From: JAGRKR01 sp041397725
GTDB lineage: Bacteria > Pseudomonadota > Alphaproteobacteria > Rhizobiales > Hyphomicrobiaceae
Assembly: GCA_041397725.1 (NCBI GenBank)
Contig: JAWKVZ010000005.1
Coordinates: 186,001-250,000 of the forward strand
DNA: 64,000 nt
Direction of reading: 5' to 3'
Shown: piece by piece, positions 26,252-35,240 of the stretch
Position numbering within the stretch: the first letter of the stretch is position 1
Layout: each line of letters opens with the position of its first letter
The notes under the pieces: model-generated
Databases searched by the model: none
What the model was told of the DNA's origin: nothing
Seen by the model: the letters and a program-made list of their open reading frames with translations, nothing else
Position numbers and translations under genes: made by a program

Positions 26252-27217
26252 TCAGGCGCCGCCGCCCTCGGTGATCAGCCAGGCGGCGCAGCACGCCTTG
26301 GCCAGCTCGCGCACGCGCAGGATGTAGCTCTGGCGCTCGGTCACGCTGATGACGCCGCGGGCATCGAGCAGGTTGAAAATGTGGCTGGCCTTGATGCATT
26401 GGTCGTAGGCGGGCAGCGCCAGACGGTGGCGCTGAGGGGCGGCATTGGCGGCCGGCTTGCCGCGCTCGAGCAGCGACTGGCACTCCTTCTCCGCGTCCTT
26501 GAAGTGTTGCAGCAGGATGGACGTATCGGCGTGCTCGAAGTTGAAGCGGGAATACTCCTGCTCGGCTTGCAGGAAGACATCGCCGTAGCTGATGCGCTCG
26601 GCCTTGTCGCGGCCGTTGAAGTTCAGGTCGAAGACGCGGTCGACGCCCTGCACGTACATGGCGAGACGCTCCAGCCCGTAGGTGAGCTCCCCGGCGACGG
26701 GGTTGCAGTCGAAGCCGCCGACCTGCTGGAAATAGGTGAATTGCGAAACTTCCATGCCGTCGCACCAGACCTCCCAGCCGAGCCCCCAGGCGCCGAGCGT
26801 CGGGCTCTCCCAGTCGTCCTCGACGAAGCGGATGTCGTGGTTGAGCGGGTCGATGCCGATGGCGGCCAGGCTTGCGAGGTAGAGGTCCTGGAAGTCCGGC
26901 GGCGACGGCTTCATGATGACCTGGAACTGGTAATAGTGCTGAAGCCGGTTCGGGTTCTCACCATAGCGGCCGTCCTTGGGGCGGCGCGACGGCTGCACGT
27001 AGGCGGCGTTCCAGTGCTTCGGGCCGAGAGCGCGCAGCGTCGTTGCCGGGTGGAAGGTGCCGGCGCCGACCTCCATGTCATAGGGCTGCAGGATGACGCA
27101 GCCCTGCGCCGCCCAGAACTGCTGCAGCGTCAGGATGAGATCCTGGAATGACCGCTCGGGCCGCAGACTGTGGCCGCCTTCGCCGCCGGCCCGCGCCGCT
27201 CGTTTCGTCTTCGTCAT
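26252..27217 (-). CDS. glyQ: Glycine-tRNA ligase alpha subunit
   Basis: Catalytic subunit of the bacterial-type tetrameric glycyl-tRNA synthetase. The 321-residue product has [25 protein letters not shown], the class II motif region [40 protein letters not shown], and [19 protein letters not shown]. The ATG at 27217 starts a lysine/arginine-rich extension of about 20 residues before the usual start. The open frame continues upstream but only as the reverse frame of the MetE-like gene. The beta subunit gene glyS is not downstream: cfa is found in its place. Confidence 0.96.
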   Translation of the reverse strand: MTKTKRAARAGGEGGHSLRPERSFQDLILTLQQFWAAQGCVILQPYDMEVGAGTFHPATTLRALGPKHWNAAYVQPSRRPKDGRYGENPNRLQHYYQFQVIMKPSPPDFQDLYLASLAAIGIDPLNHDIRFVEDDWESPTLGAWGLGWEVWCDGMEVSQFTYFQQVGGFDCNPVAGELTYGLERLAMYVQGVDRVFDLNFNGRDKAERISYGDVFLQAEQEYSRFNFEHADTSILLQHFKDAEKECQSLLERGKPAANAAPQRHRLALPAYDQCIKASHIFNLLDARGVISVTERQSYILRVRELAKACCAAWLITEGGGA

Positions 27218-27370
27218 GACGCTCGATCCACCTTCTGTCCCTCGAGGCGGCGCACTATAGGCCAATCGGCCGGCGAATGCGAAGGTGGTGGATGGTACTG
27301 AGGGACCGTCCACTTGTTTCGCCGCGTGGCCTGCTCCATCATCGCCGGCAAAAGGGTGGGAGGACGCATC

Positions 27371-28519
27371 ATGAAGCGCAGCACGGACCGGATCCTCGTG
27401 ACGCACGTCGGCAGCCTGCCGCGGCCTGACGATCTCCTGGCCTTTCTCGTGGCCCGCGACCGCAAGCAGCCCTACGACCGGGCCGCCTTCCAGGCCTGTC
27501 TCAAGGATGCGGTTGCTGCGGTCGTCGCCAAGCAGGTCGCGCACGGCGTCGATATCGTCAATGACGGTGAGCTCGGCAAGATCGGCTACGGCGCCTATGC
27601 CAAGGAGCGCTTGACCGGCTTCGACGGCGAGGACGCGCCCAAGCTGCACGCCGCCGACCTCGATGAGTTCCCGATCTTCTACCGTCGGCTCTACGGACCC
27701 GAGGGCTTCGACAAGATGATCCGCCCGCAGTGCACCGGGCCCATCAGCTATGTCGGCCAGGAGGAATTGGCGACCGACATCGCCAACCTGAAGGCGGCGC
27801 TCGCCGGCTCGGGGGCCACGGAGGGCTTCCTCAACGCCACCTCGCCGGGGGCCGCCGCGCTCTGGCTGGGCAACGCCTACTACAAGACGCACGAGGAGTT
27901 CGTGTGGGCCATCGCCGAGGCCATGCAGGCCGAGTATGAGGCCATTACGGCGGCGGGCTTCGTGCTGCAGATCGACTCTCCCGATCTCGGCATGGGGCGG
28001 CACATGCAGTTTCAGCACCTCGACGTGCCGGCCTTCCGCAAGCAGGTCGAGCTGCATCTGGCGGCGCTCAACCACGCGACCCGCAACATTGCGCCCGAGC
28101 GCATGCGCATGCACCTGTGCTGGGGCAACTACGACGGGCCGCATCATCACGACATCGAGCTCAAGGAGTATCTCGACCTGATCCTGACCATGCGTCCGCT
28201 CGGTCTTTCGGTCGAAGGCGCCAACCCGCGCCACGAGCACGAGTGGAGGCTCTGGCAGAATCGCGATCTCGGTCGCGACATCGTACTGCTGCCGGGCGTG
28301 CTGAACTCGGTCACGCACCGCATCGAGCACCCCGAACTCATCGCCGACCGTCTCTGCCGTTACGCGGAGGCCGTCGGGCGGGAGAACGTCATCGCCTCGA
28401 CCGATTGCGGCATGTCCTCGCAGGCCGGCCACGTCAAGGTCGACCCGGACATCGGCTGGGCCAAGTACCGCTCCATGGCCGAGGGTGCGCGGCTCGCGAC
28501 CCGGCGGTTGTGGGGCTGA
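27371..28519 (+). CDS. Cobalamin-independent methionine synthase (MetE C-terminal domain) family protein
   Basis: A 382-residue TIM-barrel protein related to the catalytic half of MetE, the size of the stand-alone MetE-like (COG0620) proteins. It starts [16 protein letters not shown], has [13 protein letters not shown] near residue 57, [16 protein letters not shown] with a likely zinc His and Cys, and [14 protein letters not shown] near the C-terminus with the second Cys. In such proteins the zinc binds a thiol acceptor: homocysteine in MetE, coenzyme M or other thiols elsewhere. No N-terminal folate-binding half is present. ATG 27371 has GGGAGG nearby. It is divergent from glyQ. Confidence 0.86.
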   Translation: MKRSTDRILVTHVGSLPRPDDLLAFLVARDRKQPYDRAAFQACLKDAVAAVVAKQVAHGVDIVNDGELGKIGYGAYAKERLTGFDGEDAPKLHAADLDEFPIFYRRLYGPEGFDKMIRPQCTGPISYVGQEELATDIANLKAALAGSGATEGFLNATSPGAAALWLGNAYYKTHEEFVWAIAEAMQAEYEAITAAGFVLQIDSPDLGMGRHMQFQHLDVPAFRKQVELHLAALNHATRNIAPERMRMHLCWGNYDGPHHHDIELKEYLDLILTMRPLGLSVEGANPRHEHEWRLWQNRDLGRDIVLLPGVLNSVTHRIEHPELIADRLCRYAEAVGRENVIASTDCGMSSQAGHVKVDPDIGWAKYRSMAEGARLATRRLWG

Positions 28520-28601
28520 GCACGCCGGCCGTCCTCCCGCACGGTGCGAGCGATGGCCGTTGCACCCGGCCGCTCCGTCATCGCATAACGTGGACACCGG
28601 C

Positions 28602-28688
28602 GCGGACGTGGTGGAACCGGTAGACACACAGGACTTAAAATCCTGAGATGGCAACATCGTGCGGGTTCGACTCCCGCCGTCCGCACCA
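28602..28688 (+). tRNA. tRNA-Leu(TAA)
   Basis: The acceptor GCGGACG pairs with CGTCCGC, followed by A and an encoded CCA (28686-28688). The anticodon stem CAGGA/TCCTG encloses the loop CTTAAAA, so the anticodon is TAA at 28636-28638. A variable arm and the T-loop GTTCGACTC fit a class II leucine tRNA. Confidence 0.96.
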
Positions 28689-28802
28689 ATTTCGACCGGG
28701 ACATCGCTCGACGCCGCGGCCCGGTATAGGGGCAGGGTCAGTGCCGGAAGCGGGGTCTGCGCGGTGGCGGCGTTTCGCGCTTCCTCTGCGAACGGTGGCG
28801 GG

Positions 28803-29399
28803 CTAGAGGCCCCGCCGCTCGAGCTGCCATGTGAGGTTCGCCTTCACGGCGGGCCATTCGGGCGCGATGATGGAATAGACGCAGGTGTCGCGGATGGTGC
28901 CGTTCGCCATGCGCTGATGCGAGCGCAGGATGCCGTCGAGCTTGGCGCCGAGCCGCTCGATCGCCTGGCGACTCGCGCGATTCATGATGTGAGTTCTGAA
29001 CTCCACGGCAATGCAGCCGAGGCTCTCGAAGGCATGCGCCAGCAGCATGAGCTTGCATTCCGTATTGACGCCCGTGCGCTGGACGGCCTTGCCATACCAG
29101 GTCGAGCCGATTTCCAGGCGCTGGTTGGCGGCGTCGATGTTCATGTAGGTCGTCATGCCGACGGCCCTGCCGCTGGCCCGGTCCAGCACCGCGAAAGGCA
29201 GCATGGTGCCTGCGACCTGTAGTGACAGGCGGCGATCGATCTCCGCGCCGACACGATCGGGAGCGGGCACCGTCGTGTACCACAGGCGATGCAAGGCGCC
29301 GTCGCCGGCAGCCTCGATCAGGTCCCCTTCGTGCGAACGGCTCAGGGGGACGAGCGACGCGATCGTCCCTTCGAGCGAAACGGCATTGGGCCACGGCAT
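28803..29399 (-). CDS. GNAT family N-acetyltransferase (RimJ/RimL-like)
   Basis: A 198-residue acetyltransferase. It has [22 protein letters not shown] at the N-terminus, [36 protein letters not shown] with the acetyl-CoA-facing strand, and [22 protein letters not shown] near the C-terminus. The last motif is the usual end of the RimJ/RimL-like branch that modifies small molecules or protein N-termini. ATG 29399 has GGGAG seven bases upstream. The open frame extends upstream across the selenocysteine tRNA gene, which rules out the longer start. It lies 112 bases after selC on the same strand. Confidence 0.87.
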   Translation of the reverse strand: MPWPNAVSLEGTIASLVPLSRSHEGDLIEAAGDGALHRLWYTTVPAPDRVGAEIDRRLSLQVAGTMLPFAVLDRASGRAVGMTTYMNIDAANQRLEIGSTWYGKAVQRTGVNTECKLMLLAHAFESLGCIAVEFRTHIMNRASRQAIERLGAKLDGILRSHQRMANGTIRDTCVYSIIAPEWPAVKANLTWQLERRGL

Positions 29400-29510
29400 C
29401 AGGCATCTCCCGCAAGGATGAGGGCGCATCGCCGGGCTCGGCTCCTGGCAGGCGCCGCGCGATGCCGCGGCGCAGCCGGTGCTCTCGCCCCGGGACGGGG
29501 GAGAGCGGCA

Positions 29511-29606
29511 TGGCGGAGGAGGATGGGAGTCGAACCCACCAAGAGCCGGCCAACGGCCCCACCCGGATTTGAAGTCCGGACGCCCCACCGGGGACGATCC
29601 TCCTCC
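29511..29606 (-). tRNA. selC: tRNA-Sec(TCA), selenocysteine tRNA
   Basis: A 96-base gene with an 8-bp acceptor stem (GGAGGAGG pairing with CCTCCTCC), discriminator G and encoded CCA at 29511-29513. The anticodon stem-loop GGACTTCAAATCC carries TCA at 29570-29572, complementary to UGA. The D-arm region ATCGTCCCCGGTGGGGCG and the long variable arm match the E. coli selC layout. The T-loop is TTCGACT. Such a long acceptor with a TCA anticodon is diagnostic for selenocysteine tRNA. selA, selB and selD are not in the window. Confidence 0.95.
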
Positions 29607-29969
29607 CTCGCCGAGACAAGCGCGCCAAGCTTCGCTCGCGCCAGGCCGTGCGCTGTCCCGGCGGCACTTTAGATCGGCTGGGGGCAAGGCGGAAGTGGTG
29701 CCGGTCGCCTCGCGGCCCGGCTCGCCCGCTTCGCCTTGGAGAATGCGAGGGGATGTGAGATAATGTATGCGTTAATCAGTGCGCCATCATATTTTTCCTG
29801 CGAGCCGATACGCGCCGTGTGCGCTGTCCTGTCGTGGGCCTTCGCCTCGGGTTCCTGCGTGCGTTTCAGACCTCACGACAGCGTTTCATCGATGGATGGC
29901 TCCGGCCGGCGATCCGCGTTGGCTGCCGACGCATCGCCCGGAGGGGACGCAGCCGCATCGCCGCAGGGG
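29607..29969. other. Region between selC and the SDR gene
   Basis: No independent gene is supported. The SDR frame is open back to 29736, but that extension lacks the family fold. An AT-richer patch at about 29755-29800 could be a promoter. Confidence 0.45.
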
Positions 29970-30764
29970 ATGACGCGGGCGGTTGCTGTCATCACCGGCG
30001 CCTCGCGGGGGATCGGCCTCGCACTCGCAAGGGAATTCGCCCGCCAGGGGCACGCACTCTTCCTGGTGGCCAGGGGGATTGACCAGCTCGAACGCGTCGC
30101 GCTCGAGATCGAGCGTGATTTCGGCGTCAAGGTGTACGCGGCCGGCCTCGACCTCCTGGATTCGGCGGCGTCAGCGGGTCTTGCGGACCTGCTGGCGGCC
30201 AGGCGCCTGCATGCCGACGTGCTCATCAATAATGCCGGTCTCAGTCTGCTGAGCCCGCTCGACAAAACGCCGCTCGATGAGGCGCTGCGCGTCGTGGATC
30301 TCAACGTCAGGGCCGCCACCGCCCTGACCATGGCGTTCCTGCCCGGCATGGTGAAACGGGGCCATGGCGCCGTCCTCAACGTCGCCTCGCTCGCCGGTCT
30401 GGTGCCTGTTCCCAACATGGCCGTCTACGGCGCCAGCAAGTCGTATCTGATTGCCTTGAGCCGCGCGCTCGATGCGGAGCTGCGCGGCACGGGCGTGCAC
30501 GTCTCGGTTCTGGCGCCCGGACCGGTCCGCACCGGCATGCTGTCGGGAATGGGGCTCGATTCCGGAGAGCGTCTTGGCTGGCGGGTTCTCGCACTGAGGC
30601 CGGAGATGGTGGCGCGCGTTGCGTATGACGGGCTGTTCGCCCGGCGAGGCATGATCACGCCCGGATTGTTCGGCTGGCTGGCAGCGGTCGGCATTGGCTC
30701 GCTGCCGGGTGCTGCAGTGTTGCGGCTGGCGGGGTGGGCCGTGCGTGCGCGGCGCGCCGGCTGA
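29970..30764 (+). CDS. Short-chain dehydrogenase/reductase (SDR)
   Basis: A 264-residue classical-type SDR. The NAD(P)-binding motif is VITGASRGIGLAL at the N-terminus, followed by NNAGLSLLSPLD near residue 90, and the active site with Ser in NVASLAGLVPVPN and YGASK near 152-156. A C-terminal hydrophobic stretch (LFGWLAAVGIGSLPGAAVLRLAGWAV) suggests loose membrane contact, as in the DltE/YqjQ-like branch. The ATG at 29970 matches the family start. An ATG at 29892 and a GTG at 29736 are also in frame; no clear ribosome-binding site decides. The next gene follows on the same strand after 60 bases. Confidence 0.86.
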   Translation: MTRAVAVITGASRGIGLALAREFARQGHALFLVARGIDQLERVALEIERDFGVKVYAAGLDLLDSAASAGLADLLAARRLHADVLINNAGLSLLSPLDKTPLDEALRVVDLNVRAATALTMAFLPGMVKRGHGAVLNVASLAGLVPVPNMAVYGASKSYLIALSRALDAELRGTGVHVSVLAPGPVRTGMLSGMGLDSGERLGWRVLALRPEMVARVAYDGLFARRGMITPGLFGWLAAVGIGSLPGAAVLRLAGWAVRARRAG

Positions 30765-30824
30765 GCGACCGTGGAGCGGGTCGAGGCTTACGACTTCACC
30801 GACGGCCGGAGGCGAGGAGAGTAG

Positions 30825-32159
30825 ATGGGCGTGTCGCTCCTTGCGCAATGGTCCGGCCTATCGGCCCGCAGGCTCGCTGGCGTGGCGATGCTCGTGGCGA
30901 TCGTGGCCCTGGGTGTCCTGAAACTCGCGCCGGCCATCGACCAGCCGATGACGGGAGATCCGGCGCCAGCGGCAGTCGCGCGCTTGCTGCATGCCGAGGG
31001 GCTGGCCTCGCTCCCGCAGCAGCTGCGCAAGACGCGCGAGCGACGGGCTTCCTACGCCTACATACTGGTCGTGTGGACGCTGGCGCACACGTCATCCGAC
31101 CCGTTGGCATCGCTCGCCTGCGTGATGACCCCGCAGGCGCACTGCAGGTCGGCCACGGCGTGGTGGCTCAAAGGCGTGCAGATGCTCGCGGCGCTCGGCT
31201 GCCTGCTCTTGGTCTATCTCATCCTGCTGGAGGCTTGCGGGAGGCGCGAGGCTGCCCTGCTTGGCCTCGCCCTCGCTGCCATCGTTGCGCGCTTCGGTGC
31301 GGCAGCCTTGTCTCTCGACGGCTACATGGTCTTTTTCTCGTTCTTTTTCCTGCTTTATTGCCTCTACGGCATGCGGGCTGCCCAGAGGCCATCGCTGCGA
31401 GCCGCGCTCGCCGCCGGCGCCTCGCTCGGCGCAGCCGGACTGTTCCATGCCCCGGCGCTCCTTCTGGCACTCCTTCTGCCGGTCGTCCTGGTGGTACGAA
31501 GCGCACCGGCGCGACGATGGGCGAGGGCGGCGGCGGCGCTGCTGGCCACCGCGGGCGTGACGGCGCCGGCGATCGTGCTCAGTCTCGTCACCTTCGGAGA
31601 TCCGTTGCCGACGATCGGCCACGAGCTGCGTCTATTGAGCCTGCGTGTGGCGTTCAATGCGATGACCGGCGAGCAGTACGCCGCAGCGCTTGTGTGCTGG
31701 GTGCCGCTGTTCGGCAAGCAACTGGCGCAATACGTCTGGGGCCGTGAGGTGGTCGATGTCCTGGAGACTCTGAGGCCGGGCACGTTCGCCCAAGCGGCGC
31801 TCGAACGGATCGAGCCGGCGGCATGGGCCGCAGGCGGCGGGCCGCAGTCTCTGGCCTGGATGATCCGGACCCATGTGCTCGAGGATGCGCCGCGCTATCT
31901 CGTCAGCACGATACCGCTGGTGCTGCGCGGCATCTGGAGGATCGGTGGGGTCTTTGCGCTGCTCGCCCTGGTCCTGCTGCCGACGGGCTTGCGCATTGCG
32001 CGACACCGCCGCGAGAGCCCCATGATCGCCTTCGTGCTTCTGGCGTCGCTCTCGCTCGTCGTCGTGCATGCGCTCATCGCGCCCGGCTACTGGTGGCTCA
32101 ACATGCCGACCCTGGTCGTCTACCCGATGGTGATCGCCTACGTCATGCAAGGGTTCTGA
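30825..32159 (+). CDS. Multi-pass integral membrane protein, GT-C glycosyltransferase-like layout
   Basis: A 444-residue protein with about ten hydrophobic segments, for example near residues 18-36, 118-136, 145-180, 195-215, 235-250, 365-395 and 404-435. A large non-membrane loop follows the first segment, and more loop sequence lies at about residues 255-360. The general layout resembles GT-C transferases such as ArnT/PMT, but the expected acidic pair in the first loop is not clear, so this is only a suggestion. Two Cys in the first loop could form a disulfide. The start ATG 30825 has GGAGAGTAG close upstream. It is 60 bases after the SDR gene. Confidence 0.6.
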   Translation: MGVSLLAQWSGLSARRLAGVAMLVAIVALGVLKLAPAIDQPMTGDPAPAAVARLLHAEGLASLPQQLRKTRERRASYAYILVVWTLAHTSSDPLASLACVMTPQAHCRSATAWWLKGVQMLAALGCLLLVYLILLEACGRREAALLGLALAAIVARFGAAALSLDGYMVFFSFFFLLYCLYGMRAAQRPSLRAALAAGASLGAAGLFHAPALLLALLLPVVLVVRSAPARRWARAAAALLATAGVTAPAIVLSLVTFGDPLPTIGHELRLLSLRVAFNAMTGEQYAAALVCWVPLFGKQLAQYVWGREVVDVLETLRPGTFAQAALERIEPAAWAAGGGPQSLAWMIRTHVLEDAPRYLVSTIPLVLRGIWRIGGVFALLALVLLPTGLRIARHRRESPMIAFVLLASLSLVVVHALIAPGYWWLNMPTLVVYPMVIAYVMQGF

Positions 32160-32173
32160 GCGTTAGCGCTGCG

Positions 32174-32611
32174 TCAGGCCGCCATCTCTGCCTCGAGCAC
32201 GGCCTTGAGCGCCGGCGGCGGCACCACCTTCTGGCGCTTCTGCGTATCGAAGAAGACGTTGACGCACTCCGCGGTCGCTTTGGCCTCTCCGTCTACGAAG
32301 ACCCCATAGCCGCTGACGACCGATGTGTTGCCCGTGCCGATGAGCCGGGTTCCGACCCTGACAGTGCCTGGATAGAAGAACTCCTTGCGGTAGTTCACGA
32401 GCAGCCGCACGAGCACGATGTCGAGCCTCGGCCCGTTGACCGCCGCGCGTGCCATGAGGTCGTGATAGTAGGCGACACGGGCAGCCTCGATGTAAGCGGC
32501 GATGGCGACGTTGTTGATGTGGATGAGCGCGTCCGTATCGGACCAGCGCATGGTCACCGGCGTCCAGTGGTTGAACGAGCTCTCGAGGGTGAGGTCTTTC
32601 TCGGCGCGCAT
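32174..32611 (-). CDS. Acyl-CoA thioesterase, 4-hydroxybenzoyl-CoA thioesterase-like hotdog fold
   Basis: Hydrolyses an acyl-CoA or aroyl-CoA thioester in the cytosol. The 145-residue protein has the hotdog signature MRWSDTDALIHINNVAIAAYIE, in which the Asp of DTD/DALIHINN corresponds to the active-site acid of the family. It also has LVRLLVNYRKEFFYPGTVRVGT in the central strand. The substrate cannot be specified. Its stop is only 15 bases from that of the convergent membrane-protein gene. It is divergent from the CaiB/BaiF gene, with 131 bases between the starts, so related regulation is possible. Confidence 0.86.
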   Translation of the reverse strand: MRAEKDLTLESSFNHWTPVTMRWSDTDALIHINNVAIAAYIEAARVAYYHDLMARAAVNGPRLDIVLVRLLVNYRKEFFYPGTVRVGTRLIGTGNTSVVSGYGVFVDGEAKATAECVNVFFDTQKRQKVVPPPALKAVLEAEMAA

Positions 32612-32742
32612 GGGCTTGATCTCGACTCCGAATGGGCTGGCGACGACGAGCGAGACGCCAGCGTGCTCGAGCGCTTAGGATGCGGGCGTGATCCTGGTCG
32701 CAGTGGCTGCGATCGTCAACGATAAGATGGAGGAACTGAGGG

Positions 32743-33924
32743 ATGGGCAACTCCGGTCCGCTCGCCAAGGTGCGCGTGCTCGATCTCAGCCAGGGCATCG
32801 CGGGACCGCATTGCGGATTGCTGTTTGCCGAGCATGGCGCCGAAGTGGTCAAGATCGAGCCGCTCGGCGGCGATTGGATGCGCCAGCTCGGTCTCAGGAT
32901 CGACGGCCAGTCCGCCTATTCCATCTATTACAATCGCGGCAAGAAGAGCCTCGCGCTCGACATCGCCAAGCCGGCGGGGCGAGAGATCGCCCTGGCATTG
33001 GCGCGCCGCTCGGACGTGGTGATCCAGAGTGCGCGACCGGGTGTCATGGACAAGCTCGGCCTCGGCTTCGCGGCGGTCCAGGCCGTGGCGCCGGGCATCG
33101 TCTACGTGTCGATCTCCGGTTTTGGAACCCAGGGGCCGAAGGCGCGCCATCCCGGTACGGATACGGTTGCGCAGGCGCATTCCGGGCTGATGTCGGTGAT
33201 CCGCGGTCGGGATGGCGCGCCGACCAAGATCGATCATCCCGTCGTCGATGCCATCACCGGCCTCTACGCCTTCCAGTCGGCGACGATGGCCCTGCTCGGA
33301 CGGCTCATGGGGGCTCCGGCTGCGGCGCGCCACATCGACGTCAGCCTTGCCCAGTCGGCTGTCGCCATCCAGGCGCCAAAGATCCTGGAATGGAGTGCGC
33401 GGGGCGGGCCGGGAGAGCTCCTGCTCAACCCGCCGACGGGCAACTTCCGCACCGCGGACGGCTGGATCGCCATCGCGCTGATCAAGGAGGAGCAGTTCCC
33501 GCGCCTGTGCAAAGTGCTCGGCCGTCCCGACATGCCCGAGGATGCGCGCTTCTCGAGCTTCGAGCGGCGCATGGCGAACCTCCAGGCGCTGCGGCAGGAG
33601 CTCGACGGCGAGTTCGCCAAACGCGGCACTCAGGACTGGGCGCGCGCGCTCGGCGCGGCGGACGTGCTCGTCAGTCCCGTCAATTCGTTCGGGGATTGGC
33701 TGGCCGATCCGCAGACCGAGGCGACGGGCGGGGCTCCGGTGTTGCCGGTGACATCTCAGGCATCCGCGGCCCTGCCGACGACGCCGGGCGAGATGCCTTT
33801 CACGGCGGCAAGCCCGCGCCTCGGCGAGCATACGCGTGGCGTGCTGGCGGAGCTCGGGCACGACGGGGCGGCCATCGACGCTCTTATCGCGGACGGCGTG
33901 GCGGCGGACGTCACAGACATCTGA
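32743..33924 (+). CDS. CaiB/BaiF family III CoA-transferase, second copy
   Basis: A 393-residue CoA-transferase starting VRVLDLSQGIAGPHCGLLFAEHGAEVVKIEP. It has NRGKKSLALDIAKPAGREIA, VYVSISGFGTQGP and HPVVDAITGLYAFQ, where the Asp near 169 is the expected catalytic aspartate. It is only moderately similar to the protein at 9945, so this is an independent paralogue rather than a recent copy. The ATG at 32743 is preceded by GGAGG at nine bases. Divergence from a thioesterase and closeness to a zinc alcohol dehydrogenase (114 bases downstream) suggest a small CoA-linked catabolic unit. The substrate is unknown. Confidence 0.88.
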   Translation: MGNSGPLAKVRVLDLSQGIAGPHCGLLFAEHGAEVVKIEPLGGDWMRQLGLRIDGQSAYSIYYNRGKKSLALDIAKPAGREIALALARRSDVVIQSARPGVMDKLGLGFAAVQAVAPGIVYVSISGFGTQGPKARHPGTDTVAQAHSGLMSVIRGRDGAPTKIDHPVVDAITGLYAFQSATMALLGRLMGAPAAARHIDVSLAQSAVAIQAPKILEWSARGGPGELLLNPPTGNFRTADGWIAIALIKEEQFPRLCKVLGRPDMPEDARFSSFERRMANLQALRQELDGEFAKRGTQDWARALGAADVLVSPVNSFGDWLADPQTEATGGAPVLPVTSQASAALPTTPGEMPFTAASPRLGEHTRGVLAELGHDGAAIDALIADGVAADVTDI

Positions 33925-33980
33925 CCCCGCCGCGGGGCGCGCTCGCCGATGCCGGCCTTCCCCGCGTCGCAGATGCTGTC

Positions 33981-34007
33981 ATACTGGCGCCCTGGCATAC
34001 TGGCGCC
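33981..34007. repeat. Short direct repeat ahead of the alcohol dehydrogenase gene
   Basis: ATACTGGCGCC occurs at 33981-33991 and again at 33997-34007, 16 bases apart. It lies about 40 bases before the ADH start and may be a tandem slip or a half-site pair. Confidence 0.6.
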
Positions 34008-34037
34008 GTGGTCAGGCTCTGAGCGAGCGAGGCTGTC

Positions 34038-35099
34038 ATGAAGGGACTGGTCTTTACGGGAAACCGTGTCGTCGATCTCGTCGATTTCCCCGATCCGACA
34101 CCCGGTGAGGACGACGTCATCCTCGAGATCAAGGCGTCGGGCATGTGCGGCTCGGACCTCCATATCTACCGCACGCCCGGCGGCGGACCGGCCATGGCGG
34201 CGGCGCTCGGCGTCGGGGCCGGCAGCGAGCCGGTGATCGGCGGCCACGAGCCCTGCGGGGTGGTGGTGGCGCGCGGCAAGGCTGTGACCGATCGACAAGC
34301 GCGCCTCGGCGCCCGCGTCATGCAACACCACTATCACGGCTGCGGCGGCTGTCCGGAGTGCGTCTCGGGCTGGACGCAGATGTGCAAGGAGCCGGGCAAG
34401 GTCGTGTACGGCATCACCGGCCACGGCGCTCATGCGCGCTATATGCGCTGCCCCGCGCACACTCTGATCGCCATGCCGGAGAGCATGTCGTTTGAAGTGG
34501 GCGCGGCGGTCTCCTGTGGCACCGGCACGGCCTATGGTGCGCTGAAGCGCATGCGCATGGAGGGCGGCGGCGCTCTCGCCGTGTTCGGGCAGGGGCCGGT
34601 CGGGCTCTCCGCGACGATGCTCGGCAAGGCCATGGGCATGCGCGTGATCGCGGTCGACATCTCCGACGAGCGGCTGGCGCTTGCAACGGAGTGCGGAGCC
34701 GCGCACGTCGTCAACGCCGCCGAGGACGATCCGCTCGGGGCCCTGGCCGAGCTTACCGGCGGCATCGGCGTGGACTACGCATTGGACACCTCGTCGGCGC
34801 CGGCGGCACGTCAGCAGACAGTGCGCTGCATTCGCAACTGGGGCACGGCCTGCTTCGTCGGCGAGGGGGGCAATGTCACGCTCGACGTCTCACCCGACAT
34901 GCTCCGGCGGCAGGTGACCTTGCTCGGCTCTTGGACCTTCTCCAAGAGCGGCCAGGACGACTGCGCGCGTTTCGTTGCGCAGCACGGGGTGCCGGTCGAG
35001 AAGCTGATCACGCATCGCTTCAAGCTGGAGGACGGCGCGGACGCCTATCGTCAGTTCGACCGTCAGACCATGGGCAAGGGCATGATTCTGCCGTCCTGA
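34038..35099 (+). CDS. Zinc-dependent alcohol dehydrogenase (medium-chain MDR)
   Basis: A 353-residue NAD(P)-dependent dehydrogenase. The catalytic zinc ligands are in GMCGSDLH (Cys 36) and GGHEPCG (His 70, Glu 71). The structural zinc site is CGGCPECVSGWTQMC with four cysteines near residues 102-116. The Rossmann part has LAVFGQGPVGLSATMLGKAMG near residue 183. The full zinc set predicts an active enzyme on an alcohol or polyol. A link to sulfoacetaldehyde/isethionate metabolism is possible because the Xsc operon converges on it, but this is not shown. A two-way hairpin terminator at 35131-35175 separates the two. Confidence 0.88.
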   Translation: MKGLVFTGNRVVDLVDFPDPTPGEDDVILEIKASGMCGSDLHIYRTPGGGPAMAAALGVGAGSEPVIGGHEPCGVVVARGKAVTDRQARLGARVMQHHYHGCGGCPECVSGWTQMCKEPGKVVYGITGHGAHARYMRCPAHTLIAMPESMSFEVGAAVSCGTGTAYGALKRMRMEGGGALAVFGQGPVGLSATMLGKAMGMRVIAVDISDERLALATECGAAHVVNAAEDDPLGALAELTGGIGVDYALDTSSAPAARQQTVRCIRNWGTACFVGEGGNVTLDVSPDMLRRQVTLLGSWTFSKSGQDDCARFVAQHGVPVEKLITHRFKLEDGADAYRQFDRQTMGKGMILPS

Positions 35100-35130
35100 G
35101 GGACACTCGGGGGAAGCCGGCACGAACGCA

Positions 35131-35175
35131 ACCGCCCGACCCTGGCGCCGTCACGGCGACGAAGGATCGGGCGGT
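35131..35175. terminator. Hairpin between convergent adh and xsc
   Basis: The arms ACCGCCCGA (35131-35139) and TCGGGCGGT (35167-35175) pair perfectly, and a second small hairpin (GCCGT/ACGGC) sits in the loop. It lies between two converging genes and could stop transcription in both directions. Neither side has a strong T-run. Confidence 0.5.
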
Positions 35176-35240
35176 GATCGTTTCAAGAGGATTGTCGAGA
35201 GGTCGTGTGGCGGGACGGGGGGAGCCCCCGCCCCTGCCGG

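Noticed and set aside
26252..28657. An 801-codon open frame on the minus strand covering glyQ and its upstream region
   Set aside because: Only the last 321 codons are GlyQ. The rest is the reverse frame of the MetE-like gene and has no family features, so it is a product of GC-rich codon bias.
28602..29606. Integrated element between the two tRNA genes
   Set aside because: Only a GNAT gene lies between them. No integrase or duplicated tRNA 3' end was found.
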